From Rhodothermia bacterium (GTDB taxonomy: Bacteria; Bacteroidota; Rhodothermia; Rhodothermales; JAAAOL01), in contig JAUIDY010000025.1 of the NCBI GenBank assembly GCA_030428385.1, positions 1 through 57,797 on the forward strand: 57,797 bases of DNA, given 5' to 3'. The notes below the pieces were generated by a model. It made no database searches. It saw nothing but the letters and a program-made list of their open reading frames with translations, and had not been told where the DNA came from. The first letter of the stretch is position 1. The number at the start of each line of letters is the position of its first letter. Below, piece after piece: positions 24,206 to 33,403 of this stretch. The translations under genes were made by a program, and so were the position numbers.

Positions 24206-24916
24206 TCAGACGGCAGGCGGCACCAAATCCTCAACGTTGTCTATTCCGAGTTCTCGGATCGAGGCTTCCACATCTTCCATCGGGCAGCCACTCCCTTCCA
24301 CCTGCACCACAATACGATTCCGAACCACGACGTGCATCTCAAAGCGTTGGCCGTCATACGTGAACTTCTGGAAGGCGGGATACCCTTCAAATTGCATGGT
24401 TCGCTCGAATCCTTCGTCGCTTTCGCGGTCAAAATCTGCATTAAGCCAAGCATACCCAAGCATGGCCGCTCCCGACAGCGTCCCCATGTCGATGAGGGTC
24501 ATTGTCATTTCTTTGTTGTCCCCTTCGTACTCGCCCGTCGCCTGCGAAAGCTTGATACCGAACGCACCTGTCCGTTCACCGGATGAGTTGGTCTGAGTCA
24601 TGTCACCCAATTGCCCCGGCATTAAGTCGCGGAGCCTGCGAAAATCGGTTACCTCCACTTCACCATCGGCCCCTTCATTACCAAATGCCTCCTGAATTTG
24701 CTGGGTGGCCTGATTTATCGCATCGCCTAGATTTTCCGGTGGGTTGTTTGATTCGCTTTCGCTGGATGCGCTCGAAGAAGACGAGGAGGAAGCCTGTTCT
24801 GTTGGCTCGGCATTATCCGAAGAGCTACTATTCGAGCTTCCACAGCCAATACCAAAGCAACCGTTAAATAGAAAAGAGACAAAGAGAAGCAATCCGGCGG
24901 TCCGCAGGGTAATCAT
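24206..24916 (-). CDS. putative lipoprotein with Ser-rich linker
   Basis: About 236 aa from the ATG at 24916, which has a GAGG ribosome binding site. The N-terminus has a hydrophobic segment (about 6-17) leading to LFNGCFGIGC. Lipid attachment could be at the first or the second Cys, and the lipobox is not perfect. A Ser/Glu linker follows (about 25-60), then a soluble domain with TDFRRLRDLMPGQLGDM, SGERTGAFGIKLSQATGEYEGDNK and FQKFTYDGQRFEMHVVVRNRIVVQVEG. I recognise no named domain. It is likely tethered to an envelope membrane. A single conserved-looking Cys remains near the C-terminus (GSGCPMEDVEASI). Confidence 0.75.
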   Translation of the reverse strand: MITLRTAGLLLFVSFLFNGCFGIGCGSSNSSSSDNAEPTEQASSSSSSSASSESESNNPPENLGDAINQATQQIQEAFGNEGADGEVEVTDFRRLRDLMPGQLGDMTQTNSSGERTGAFGIKLSQATGEYEGDNKEMTMTLIDMGTLSGAAMLGYAWLNADFDRESDEGFERTMQFEGYPAFQKFTYDGQRFEMHVVVRNRIVVQVEGSGCPMEDVEASIRELGIDNVEDLVPPAV

Positions 24917-25050
24917 GAGAACCTCAAAAAAAAGTGAGAGCAGCATAGGAAACGATCAAGGTACTGCTTTTCTCAATAATGAGCTAAACCGCCCCTGTCT
25001 TATTGTTTGTCCAGCACCCTTCAAGTGGTGGGATCATCCCTTGCCCCCGC

Positions 25051-28000
25051 TCACATATTGCGCCGATATTGCCCCCCTACCTCAAACAGGGCCTGTGTAA
25101 TCTGACCCAGGGAGCACACCTTTACGGTTTCCATCAACTCCTCGAACAGATTGCCGCGTGCCCGAGCCACCGCCTGCAGACGCTGAAGGACTGCCGGGGC
25201 TTTGCTGCTGTTCCGTTCATGCCACTCCCTAAGGTGGTCGAGTTGATGTTGCTTCTCTTCTTCTGATCCCCGCATCAATTCCACGACCTGCTGTTCGGGC
25301 TCCTCACCGGGGCGCTGAAACATGTTGACGCCCACAATGGGAAGTTTGCCCGAGTGTTTCTGGTGTTCGTAATGCAGGCTTTCCTCCTGGATTTTGCCCC
25401 GCTGATACATGCTCTCCATGGCTCCTAGCACACCGCCTCGTTCATTGATGCGATCAAACTCGTCCAGCACTGCTTCCTCCACCAGATCGGTAAGTTCTTC
25501 GATGATGTAACTCCCCTGAAGCGGGTTTTCATTTTTCGCCAGCCCTAACTCACGGTTGATAATGAGTTGAATCGCCATCGCCCGGCGTACGCTTTCTTCG
25601 GTGGGCGTGGTGATGGCTTCGTCGAAGGCGTTGGTATGCAGGCTGTTGCAATTATCGTAGATCGCATAGAGCGCCTGCAAGGTGGTGCGAATGTCATTAA
25701 ACTGGATCTCCTGAGCATGCAGGCTCCGCCCGGAGGTTTGAATGTGGTACTTAAGCTTCTGACTGCGCTCATTGGCCCCATACCGTTCCCGCATCGCCAC
25801 GGCCCAAATGCGCCGCGCCACCCGTCCGATGACGCTGTACTCAGGGTCCATGCCGTTGGAGAAGAAAAACGAGAGGTTGGGGGCAAAGTCGTCGATGTGC
25901 ATCCCTCGGCTGAGGTAATACTCCACGTACGTGAACCCATTGGCGAGCGTAAACGCCAGCTGCGAAATCGGGTTGGCTCCAGCCTCGGCGATGTGGTAGC
26001 CTGAAATGGAGACCGAATAGAAATTACGCACCTGCTGGTCGATGAAGTACTGCTGGATGTCGCCCATCAGCTTAAGGGCAAACTCCGTGGAGAAAATGCA
26101 GGTGTTTTGGGCCTGATCCTCTTTGAGGATGTCGGCTTGCACCGTTCCGCGCACGACCCGTAGCGCCTCTGCTTTTAGGTGGTTGTATTCCTCTTCCGAA
26201 AGCACTTGCTTTTCTACCAGGTCGCTGCCTGACCACCCCAACAACCCCAGGCCAGCACCGTTGTGCGTGGGCGGCAGCCCGTCCTCCTTCCCTTTCGGTC
26301 CGAATGGTTCGTAGCGGGGCCGTTCGCCCATAATCTGCTCCGCCTCCTTCCATCGTCCTTCCGCCTTCAGAAACGCCTCCACCTGCTGGTCGATGGCCGT
26401 ATTCAGAAACATCGCCAGTAGCATCGGGGCGGGACCGTTGATGGTCATCGACACGCTGGTCTTCGGATCACACAGGTCAAAGCCCGAATACAGCTTCTTC
26501 ATGTCATCCAGCGTGCAAATACTCACCCCCGAGGTGCCTACTTTGCCGTAAATATCAGGGCGTTCATCGGGGTCAAAGCCATACAGCGTGACCGAGTCGA
26601 AGGCCGTAGAGAGCCGTTTGGCGGGCATGCCTTCGCTGACGAGGTGAAAGCGGCGATTCGTTCGCTCGGGGCAGCCCTCGCCGGCGAACATGCGGGTCGG
26701 ATCTTCGCCTTTCCGCTTAAATGGAAAAACGCCTGCCGTAAACGGATAAAAGCCCGGGACATTTTCGAGCAACGCAAACCGCAGCCGCTCTCCCGGATCG
26801 GTGGTCCGTGGCAGAGCCACACGCGGGACGTGGGTCCCCGACAGGGTTTCTACGGTGAGCGGGACCGTGATATCGCGTCCCCGGACCTGGTAGGTAAACT
26901 GCTCTCCCCGATACCGTTCTGCCAAGGCATCCCAGTCATCCAGGATGCGTTTGCACCGATGATCGAGCTTGTCCCACCAATGCTGCGCCATGATGTTGAG
27001 GCGGTCCATAAGCACCTCCTGGTCTTCTGGCGCCCACGACGCCACCTGCTCTCGGGCCCCCATTGCCTGTCCCCACTTCTGGGCGATTTCGGCCTGCTGC
27101 ATCGCCCATTTCTTGTACTGTATAACCGACTCGGCGATCTCACCGAGGTACCGCTGCTTTTTCGGGGGGATTATCGCAAGTTTTGACGGATCAACCTCCG
27201 GTAATTCCTCCGCAGCGTAAAGCTGTGACGACTGCCCAAATGCATAAGAAGTATTCAGGTGATCAAGCAGGGCAAGGTACAAACGCGTAACGCCGGGATC
27301 GTTGAACTGGTTGGCCATCGTCGGGAAGACAGGCATGGCATCTGGCGATTGGCCAAAGGCTGCCCGGTTGCGCTGCACCTGTTTGCGAATGTCGCGCAGG
27401 GCATCACGACTGCCCCGTTTTTCAAACTTGTTCAGGGCAACAAAATCGGCAACATCCAGCATTCCAATTTTTTCAAGCTGTGTCGGCGCGCCGAAATCGT
27501 GCGTCATCACATACAAGGAAACGTCCACCAGTTCGGTGATTTCGGTATCGCTTTGTCCGATCCCGGCGGTTTCAAGGACCACTAAATCGAACCCTGCCGC
27601 TTGGCACACCTCAATGGCTTCCCGTAGGGCGTTGCTCGTAGCGCGGTGGGCTTGTCGGGTGGCAAAGCTGCGCATATACACCCGATTGGTGTGCGCCCCA
27701 TAAATTGCGTTCATCCGAATACGATCGCCGAGCAACGCCCCCCCCGTACGCCGACGGGTGGGATCGACCGACAATACCGCCACCTGAAAATTGTCAAAGT
27801 CGTTCAAAAAGCGCCTCACCAATTCGTCGGTGAGGGTGGATTTTCCCGCGCCACCTGTGCCGGTGATACCCAATACAGGAGTGGCTGAGGAGCGCGAAGC
27901 GGGATAATCCAGTGCGGGCTCCCCACCAACTGCTCCATCGCCCCCCCCAACATGAGCCCGCTGCTCTACTTTGGTGAGCTTTTTTGCCAGCGTTTCTACC

Positions 28001-28500
28001 TTTCGTGCCACCACCTGCACGGCTTCATTTTCCTTCTTGCTCTCCCTTTCCCAAGCCTCCAAGGTGTCAAAATCGCAGGCTTTGAGCATCAGGTTGATCA
28101 TGCCCTGAAGCCCCATCTCCATCCCATCCTCGGGAGAGAAAATCTTACAAACCCCATAGGCTTCCAGTGAGGCAATTTCCTCCGGGACGATAACCCCGCC
28201 TCCTCCACCAAATATCTGAATATGACCTGCCCCGCGCTCCAACAGCAGATCGTGCATATAGGTGAAGTATTCCATGTGCCCGCCCTGATAAGACGAGATG
28301 GCAATGCCCTGAACGTCTTCCTGAATGGCGGTATCTACAATCTCCTGAACGGAACGGTTGTGTCCGAGATGAATCACTTCAGCCCCGCTTGCTTGCAGGA
28401 TGCGGCGCATGATATTGATGGCCGCGTCATGTCCGTCGAACAGGCTGGCGGCTGTCACAAAGCGAATGGGATATGTAGGCGTATATACGGCAGGTTGCAT
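25051..28500 (-). CDS. icmF: isobutyryl-CoA mutase, fused form
   Basis: Adenosylcobalamin-dependent acyl-CoA mutase interconverting isobutyryl-CoA and n-butyryl-CoA, with its own GTPase chaperone in one chain, 1149 aa from the ATG at 28500. Order: B12 domain (1-140) with LFDGHDAAI holding cobalt ligand His24, and [11 protein letters not shown]; MeaB-like G domain with Walker [16 protein letters not shown] (about 210-225); a linker; the mutase barrel with [25 protein letters not shown] and [20 protein letters not shown]. The Phe and Gln in these segments are the IcmF, not methylmalonyl-CoA mutase, pattern. A longer frame opens at a TTG at 28629, but that lies inside the sodA terminator. Another 5-carbon acyl-CoA substrate is possible. 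Confidence 0.93.
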   Translation of the reverse strand: MQPAVYTPTYPIRFVTAASLFDGHDAAINIMRRILQASGAEVIHLGHNRSVQEIVDTAIQEDVQGIAISSYQGGHMEYFTYMHDLLLERGAGHIQIFGGGGGVIVPEEIASLEAYGVCKIFSPEDGMEMGLQGMINLMLKACDFDTLEAWERESKKENEAVQVVARKVETLAKKLTKVEQRAHVGGGDGAVGGEPALDYPASRSSATPVLGITGTGGAGKSTLTDELVRRFLNDFDNFQVAVLSVDPTRRRTGGALLGDRIRMNAIYGAHTNRVYMRSFATRQAHRATSNALREAIEVCQAAGFDLVVLETAGIGQSDTEITELVDVSLYVMTHDFGAPTQLEKIGMLDVADFVALNKFEKRGSRDALRDIRKQVQRNRAAFGQSPDAMPVFPTMANQFNDPGVTRLYLALLDHLNTSYAFGQSSQLYAAEELPEVDPSKLAIIPPKKQRYLGEIAESVIQYKKWAMQQAEIAQKWGQAMGAREQVASWAPEDQEVLMDRLNIMAQHWWDKLDHRCKRILDDWDALAERYRGEQFTYQVRGRDITVPLTVETLSGTHVPRVALPRTTDPGERLRFALLENVPGFYPFTAGVFPFKRKGEDPTRMFAGEGCPERTNRRFHLVSEGMPAKRLSTAFDSVTLYGFDPDERPDIYGKVGTSGVSICTLDDMKKLYSGFDLCDPKTSVSMTINGPAPMLLAMFLNTAIDQQVEAFLKAEGRWKEAEQIMGERPRYEPFGPKGKEDGLPPTHNGAGLGLLGWSGSDLVEKQVLSEEEYNHLKAEALRVVRGTVQADILKEDQAQNTCIFSTEFALKLMGDIQQYFIDQQVRNFYSVSISGYHIAEAGANPISQLAFTLANGFTYVEYYLSRGMHIDDFAPNLSFFFSNGMDPEYSVIGRVARRIWAVAMRERYGANERSQKLKYHIQTSGRSLHAQEIQFNDIRTTLQALYAIYDNCNSLHTNAFDEAITTPTEESVRRAMAIQLIINRELGLAKNENPLQGSYIIEELTDLVEEAVLDEFDRINERGGVLGAMESMYQRGKIQEESLHYEHQKHSGKLPIVGVNMFQRPGEEPEQQVVELMRGSEEEKQHQLDHLREWHERNSSKAPAVLQRLQAVARARGNLFEELMETVKVCSLGQITQALFEVGGQYRRNM

Positions 28501-28606
28501 GGTACCGGCATGGCTTTGATCGATACAATAAAGCGTGGGGGGCATGTGCTCAACGCATGCCCGCGTCAGAGGTTTTTCACCCCGATACACGGTCGCGTCG
28601 ATCTGC

Positions 28607-28644
28607 AACAAAAAAGGGCTGAAGCGCAATGCTTCAGCCCTTTT
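28607..28644 (-). terminator. intrinsic terminator of sodA
   Basis: A perfect 14-bp stem, AAAAGGGCTGAAGC with its complement across a 5-nt loop, is followed on the minus strand by a T run and TTGTTG. It lies 22 bp after the sodA stop. Confidence 0.88.
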
Positions 28645-28666
28645 GTCACCATTCGGTGTGAACTAA

Positions 28667-29275
28667 TTATTTGGCCGCTGCAAAATTGGCTGCCACTTGA
28701 CCCCAGTTCACCACATCCCACCAGCTACTGACGTAGTCGGGACGGCGGTTTTGGTAGTTCAGGTAGTACGCATGCTCCCACACATCCAGCCCCAGAATGG
28801 GCGTATGGCCTTGCATGTACGGGCTGTCCTGGTTGGCGGTTGAATACACCTGTAATCCTCCGTCACCATCCACCACCAGCCATGCCCAGCCACTGCCGAA
28901 GCGGGTCCCCGCAGCGCTTGAAAAGGCCGACTTAAATTCGTCGAAGGAGCCAAAGGTACTGTTGATCGCATCACCGAGGGCACCAGACGGCGCACCGCCT
29001 CCATCGGGCGACATCACGGTCCAGAAAAGGCTGTGGTTGGCATACCCACCACCATTGTTTTGCACCGCACCTTTGATGCCATCCGGGACGCTGTCCATGT
29101 TGCGCAGGATGTCTTCGATGGACTTGCCTTCGAGGTCGGTGCCTTCGATGGCCGCATTTAGTTTATTGGTATAGCCCTGATGGTGTTTGCCGTGGTGGAT
29201 CTGCATCGTCCGCGTGTCGATGGAGGGCTCCAGGGCATCGTGGGCATAGGGAAGGTCAGGAAGGGTAAAAGCCAT
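28667..29275 (-). CDS. sodA: superoxide dismutase, Mn type
   Basis: Cytoplasmic Fe/Mn superoxide dismutase of 202 aa, converting superoxide to hydrogen peroxide and oxygen. The metal ligands are His27 in [10 protein letters not shown], a His in YANHSLFW, and Asp and His in [26 protein letters not shown] and ANQDSPYM have the Gly and Gln positions typical of Mn-dependent enzymes rather than Fe ones; cambialistic use cannot be excluded. There is no signal peptide. The ATG at 29275 has a GAGG ribosome binding site, and a perfect terminator follows the gene, so it is probably monocistronic. Confidence 0.95.
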   Translation of the reverse strand: MAFTLPDLPYAHDALEPSIDTRTMQIHHGKHHQGYTNKLNAAIEGTDLEGKSIEDILRNMDSVPDGIKGAVQNNGGGYANHSLFWTVMSPDGGGAPSGALGDAINSTFGSFDEFKSAFSSAAGTRFGSGWAWLVVDGDGGLQVYSTANQDSPYMQGHTPILGLDVWEHAYYLNYQNRRPDYVSSWWDVVNWGQVAANFAAAK

Positions 29276-29435
29276 GATTTCCTCGGGGTGATTGGGTGGA
29301 TATATTAAAATGGGTCGGACACTTTCTAACGTTGTTTACGACATCATGTTTTGACGTTCACTCGCTAGTTACAGAATATGAGCAATTCCTCTACTCCTGC
29401 TTTTGGTCAACAAGATACCCTAGATTCATTACCTC

Positions 29436-30002
29436 CTATTCTGCCTTCAACAAGACCTGCATCAATCGCTCAAAGTCGTTTTCGGCAAGGTACTCTTCCC
29501 GTACCAAGCGACTCAATTCTTGCCGTACGTAGCTCAGGTTGGTTCCATGAGGTGTGGTTTCAAAAGAGAGTGCTTCTTCCGCTGAACTGGGTTGCAGCAT
29601 GGCCGCTTCGAGAAACCGTTCGATAAAAGAAGCCGCTTCGGGCTTGCCCGAAAAATCCAGTGAGACGTGAAAAAGCGCACGCCCCCGATTCACGCCAATC
29701 TCAACCTTTGGTCCCCTCAGTATTGGCTTCTTGCGTTTTACCTCCACGATATCAGCATAGCGCACCTCGTGAACCTGACTCAACGCATAGTTTTGGAAAA
29801 CGAAGTGTGTGGCGGTGAATACTGCTCCATCCTTGGCACTACCGAGTACGGTAGAATCGTAGAGCGCCAATATTTCATTCTCGGAGATTCCTTTTGCAAA
29901 ATCACTCCGGGCGTTCATGAGCAAGCCAGCCGGAATCTGCGGGGCCACGTACAAACCCATCTGGGGGGCATGCGGAATCAAGGATTTGATGAGCGACTGC
30001 AT
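29436..30002 (-). CDS. soluble protein with a possible bacterial PH-like domain
   Basis: 188 aa, no signal or membrane segments. The central part (about 40-135), with ISENEILALYDSTVLGSAKDGAVFT, ATHFVFQN, RYADIVEVKRKK and KVEIGVN, alternates short strands in the manner of bacterial PH domains that sense whether a protein or lipid is present; this is a structural guess. The C-terminal 50 residues (TNLSYVRQELSRLV, ENDFERLMQVLLK) look helical and SHOCT-like. The function is unknown. It lies 19 bp upstream of the end of nuoN on the same strand but is unlikely to be part of complex I. Confidence 0.65.
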   Translation of the reverse strand: MQSLIKSLIPHAPQMGLYVAPQIPAGLLMNARSDFAKGISENEILALYDSTVLGSAKDGAVFTATHFVFQNYALSQVHEVRYADIVEVKRKKPILRGPKVEIGVNRGRALFHVSLDFSGKPEAASFIERFLEAAMLQPSSAEEALSFETTPHGTNLSYVRQELSRLVREEYLAENDFERLMQVLLKAE

Positions 30003-30020
30003 GTCGCTTAAAGATCAGAT

Positions 30021-31517
30021 CTAGGGAAGGACCTGTGTGGTCGCCACCGCCGCGTCAAAAAAGGTAGCAGCCATTTCACGCACGCCAGGCACAAAACCTA
30101 TTACAAGCAGAAGTCCAGCACACACGATCACGACCGCCGCGGAGGCTGGGGTAACCGGAAAGGCGGCTTCGCGAACGGCGTCGGGGCTTTCGTCGGCAGA
30201 ACGCATAAACAGCACAAACAACACCCGCAGGTAATAATACGCCGACAACACACTCGACAGCACCCCGATGATCACAAGCCAGGTCAGGCCAGCATCAACG
30301 GCCGGGGCAAAAACAGCGAATTTCCCGAAGAACCCACCCATCGGCGGGAAGCCAGTGAGGCTAAACATAAAGATACCCATCGTCACACCCAGCACGGGCT
30401 TTCGGAGCCCCACACCAGCAAGCGAGTCGATGTCTTGGACGCGTCCTTCTTTTCCATCCCATTCCAGCATCGCCATCACCCCAAACGCGCCCACATTCAT
30501 CAGCGTGTAGATCAGCAAATAATAGAGCGCCCCGGAATACCCGTCGGCGGTGCCAGCCGCGAGTCCTACCAGCACATACCCAGCGTGGGCAATGGACGAA
30601 TACGCCAGCATACGCTTGACATTGTTCTGCACCAGCGCCAGGAAGTTGCCCAACACCATCGTCACCAGCGCAATCAGTGCCAAGACCAAGGTCCAACGCT
30701 CATCCAGCACTGGCTCCAGGGCGTAGTAGAGCACCAGAATCAGGGACGCGAACGCTGAAGCCTTGGAAGCCGTGGACATGTACCCCGTCAACGGCGTGGG
30801 CGCACCCTGGTACACGTCGGGGGTCCACATGTGGAACGGCGTGGCGCTCACCTTAAACATAAACCCGATGAACAACAACGCTACCCCGGCCCAGAACATG
30901 AGCACACCCTCGCGGGCCGCGAATCCAGCCGCCATTTCAGGCAAATACATCGTACCTGTTGCCCCGTACAGCAAGGCGATTCCGTACAGGAAAAAACCGG
31001 TAGAAAACGCTCCGAGCAAGAAATATTTGAGCGCGCTTTCGATGGCACCCTCGTCTTCGCGCACCAGCCCAGTCATGATGTAGAGCGCGACCGACATGGT
31101 TTCCAGCCCCACAAAAATCGTCACCAGGTTATTGGCAGTGGCTAGCACAATCATGCCCAACGTGGCAAAGAGAATCAGCGCATATACTTCGCCATAAGCG
31201 TGCTCAATCTTTTTGAGATAGGGCACGGCCAAAACAATCGTAGCCAGTGCACTGCCGAGAATGATGATGTTGATAAAGGACGCGAAGCCACCAACGCGCA
31301 CCATGTCGTAAAAAGCTGTCCGCCCGACGCCAAGCTGCGTGGCTTCCCACCCGATGCAGGCCGCCAGTGAAAGCCCAGCCACCCACGGCAGCACCGGGGC
31401 ATCATTCCGAAAGGCATCCCACACCACCAGCACCAATCCCATCACCGCCAGGATGACGAGCGAAAACCCACTTCCGAGGTCGGCGAGCAGGGTATCATAT
31501 ACGTTCGAGAGTTCCAT
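30021..31517 (-). CDS. nuoN: NADH-quinone oxidoreductase subunit N
   Basis: Antiporter-like proton-pumping subunit of respiratory complex I, 498 aa with about fourteen transmembrane helices. Characteristic pieces are FVGLETMSVALYIMTGL with the key Glu of TM5, KYFLLGAFSTGFFLYGIALLYG with the Lys of TM7, TPFHMWTPDVYQGAPTPLTGYMSTASKASAF, MLAYSSIAHAGYVLVG and LTGFPPMGGFFGKF. It is the last nuo gene of this operon, separated from nuoM by nhaD and phhB. The quinone is probably menaquinone in this lineage. Confidence 0.96.
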   Translation of the reverse strand: MELSNVYDTLLADLGSGFSLVILAVMGLVLVVWDAFRNDAPVLPWVAGLSLAACIGWEATQLGVGRTAFYDMVRVGGFASFINIIILGSALATIVLAVPYLKKIEHAYGEVYALILFATLGMIVLATANNLVTIFVGLETMSVALYIMTGLVREDEGAIESALKYFLLGAFSTGFFLYGIALLYGATGTMYLPEMAAGFAAREGVLMFWAGVALLFIGFMFKVSATPFHMWTPDVYQGAPTPLTGYMSTASKASAFASLILVLYYALEPVLDERWTLVLALIALVTMVLGNFLALVQNNVKRMLAYSSIAHAGYVLVGLAAGTADGYSGALYYLLIYTLMNVGAFGVMAMLEWDGKEGRVQDIDSLAGVGLRKPVLGVTMGIFMFSLTGFPPMGGFFGKFAVFAPAVDAGLTWLVIIGVLSSVLSAYYYLRVLFVLFMRSADESPDAVREAAFPVTPASAAVVIVCAGLLLVIGFVPGVREMAATFFDAAVATTQVLP

Positions 31518-31565
31518 GCTGTGTTTAGTTACCGTCTCCGGCTTGGTGTGTCTTGTTAAGTTTGA

Positions 31566-31853
31566 TCAGGTTAGTGCTTCGATGGCTTTTGCCAACTTCA
31601 CGTCCATCTCCGTGACTTTATTCCCTGCGTCATGGGTGTTGAGCGCGATCTCAACACGGTTGTACACATTATGCAAGCTCGGGTGATGATCCAGTGCTTC
31701 TGCATGAAAGGCCAGCCGCACCATAAATCCCACCGCCTCTTGAAAATCTGCGAACGTAAACGACTTGGTCAAGGCATCACCCGCGAATGACCAACCCGGC
31801 AATTCATGCAGGGCGGCATTGATCTCGTCCGTATTTAATGGGGTACGTGCCAT
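31566..31853 (-). CDS. phhB: 4a-hydroxytetrahydrobiopterin dehydratase (PCD/DCoH)
   Basis: Small enzyme of 95 aa that dehydrates pterin-4a-carbinolamine during recycling of the pterin cofactor of aromatic amino acid hydroxylases. The family motif is clear: AEALDHHPSLHNVYNRVEIALNTHDAGNKVT, with the His-His-Pro and later His residues. WSFAGDALTKSFTF forms the first strands. The full family length is present. Its gene lies between nhaD and nuoN in the complex I operon. Such stand-alone dehydratases also occur in organisms without phenylalanine hydroxylase and may serve the molybdopterin or other pterin pools. No hydroxylase gene is in the window. Confidence 0.93.
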   Translation of the reverse strand: MARTPLNTDEINAALHELPGWSFAGDALTKSFTFADFQEAVGFMVRLAFHAEALDHHPSLHNVYNRVEIALNTHDAGNKVTEMDVKLAKAIEALT

Positions 31854-31871
31854 CAGGTTAGTCTCTTCGTC

Positions 31872-33392
31872 CTAAAGCACCCAGCCGCTGTAGTAAATCA
31901 GCCAGACGACGAAGTACACCGGCAGCAGGATCGGAATCGAGTACTTCACGAGGTAGCCAGCAAAGGACGGCGTATCCACATCGTTGGCTTCGGCAATGGC
32001 TTTAACCATGAAGTTGGGCGCATTGCCGATGTAGGTCAGTGCCCCAAAGAACACCGCAGCCACCGAAATTGCCTGCAAATACAACGGTGCGGTCGACTCG
32101 GCGAAGGCCATCACGTCGGCAGGCGACCCAACGTCCTGCCCAAACTTGCCCATCGCTGCCGCGAGGAAGTTCAGATACGTGGGTGCGTTGTCGAGGAAGC
32201 CAGAAAGCGCCCCTGTGCCCCAGTAAAACGTCGAGATCCCCAGCGAATCGGCGTTGTTGCTCGCAAACGCGGCGATCAGGTTCAGCGCGGGCACCATACA
32301 TGCGAAAATGCCGAGGAACAGCCAGCCCACTTCCCGAATCGGTTCAAAAGAGAACTGGTTTTTCTCAAGCGCATCTTGTCGGCAGAATTTATAGCCGACA
32401 TAGCACATCGAAAACATGACGATCTCACGGATGCCAAATGGCAGGTGAATATCGCCGAGGTGCAAGGCCGGGACCCAGTCAAATACGTTCGGGTCGATGA
32501 AGACCGAAACGATGATGATGAAGACAAAAATGAAGCTTCGCCAGCCCAAAATACTGATGGTGCTCTCCCCTTCTATCGGATCTGGACTGACCGCTTTGTT
32601 TCGCTTGTCGATAACGTAGAAGATCCCTAATAATACGATCATGGTCGGAATCCAGACGTGCAGCACATTCGCTAGCGTCCAGAAAAACGGCACACCCCGC
32701 AAGAAGCCGAGGAACAGCGGCGGGTCACCAATCGGGGTAAGCGCTCCGCCGACGTTGGCGACGACGAAGATAAAGAACACAATGTGGTAGGCCTTCAGCC
32801 GCCCCTGATTCAGCCGCATGTAGGGCCGGATAAAGAGCATGGCGGCCCCCGTCGTGGCGATGAGGTTGGCAATCAATGAGCCAACCGCCAGCAAGGCGGT
32901 GTTCACCATCGGCGTGCCCCGCGCATTAACGCGTAGGAAAATTCCACTCGCCGCAATAAAGAGCGACGCTACCAGCGCAATGAAAGACAAATACTCTTGT
33001 AGCGCGTGGACCATCGCGATGGGCGCGTCCAACACAAAAATGTAATAGAGCGTGACGAAGGTCCCAAGCCCCACCGCATATTTAGGATAATGATGGTGCC
33101 AATGATGGGCGTAAAACAACGGCCCTGTCGCAATCATCAATAGCAAAATGACAAAGGGCGCCACCAACCAGAGGGGCGGGACGGGCGCATGATGATCATC
33201 CCCATGGTCGTCTTCTTCCGTATGCTCAGCATCTTCTTGGGGCGCTTGAACCAATTGGACGACGCTTTCATCCGTGTCCTGGGCAACCGCCATCGATGGC
33301 AACACCGTTACCGTTGCGGCTGTCACCAGCAACAGTGCAAACATCCACCGAGCAAAAGTAGAAAACAGGGTACGTTGGGATTCCCAGTCCAT
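31872..33392 (-). CDS. nhaD: NhaD-type sodium:proton antiporter
   Basis: Ion-transporter superfamily membrane protein, about 506 aa from the ATG at 33392. A TTG at 33407 overlapping the nuoM stop as TTGA is also possible. The N-terminus is a signal sequence (WMFALLLVTAATVTVLPSMAVAQ), followed by an acidic/His segment (about 40-70, EEDDHGDDHH) likely outside the membrane, then about eleven or twelve helices. NVGGALTPIGDPPLFLGFLRGVPFFW and GALTYIGNAPNFMVKAIAE are the two discontinuous-helix motifs of NhaD-like antiporters. It exchanges cytoplasmic sodium for protons. The specific ion is inferred from the family. Its place inside the complex I operon is discussed as a finding. Confidence 0.85.
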   Translation of the reverse strand: MDWESQRTLFSTFARWMFALLLVTAATVTVLPSMAVAQDTDESVVQLVQAPQEDAEHTEEDDHGDDHHAPVPPLWLVAPFVILLLMIATGPLFYAHHWHHHYPKYAVGLGTFVTLYYIFVLDAPIAMVHALQEYLSFIALVASLFIAASGIFLRVNARGTPMVNTALLAVGSLIANLIATTGAAMLFIRPYMRLNQGRLKAYHIVFFIFVVANVGGALTPIGDPPLFLGFLRGVPFFWTLANVLHVWIPTMIVLLGIFYVIDKRNKAVSPDPIEGESTISILGWRSFIFVFIIIVSVFIDPNVFDWVPALHLGDIHLPFGIREIVMFSMCYVGYKFCRQDALEKNQFSFEPIREVGWLFLGIFACMVPALNLIAAFASNNADSLGISTFYWGTGALSGFLDNAPTYLNFLAAAMGKFGQDVGSPADVMAFAESTAPLYLQAISVAAVFFGALTYIGNAPNFMVKAIAEANDVDTPSFAGYLVKYSIPILLPVYFVVWLIYYSGWVL

Positions 33393-33403
33393 CCGGCTAA
33401 GGG

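Noticed and set aside
28501-28629. N-terminal extension of IcmF to the TTG at 28629
   Set aside because: The start codon lies in the loop of a perfect terminator of sodA, and the extra 43 residues have no similarity to IcmF.
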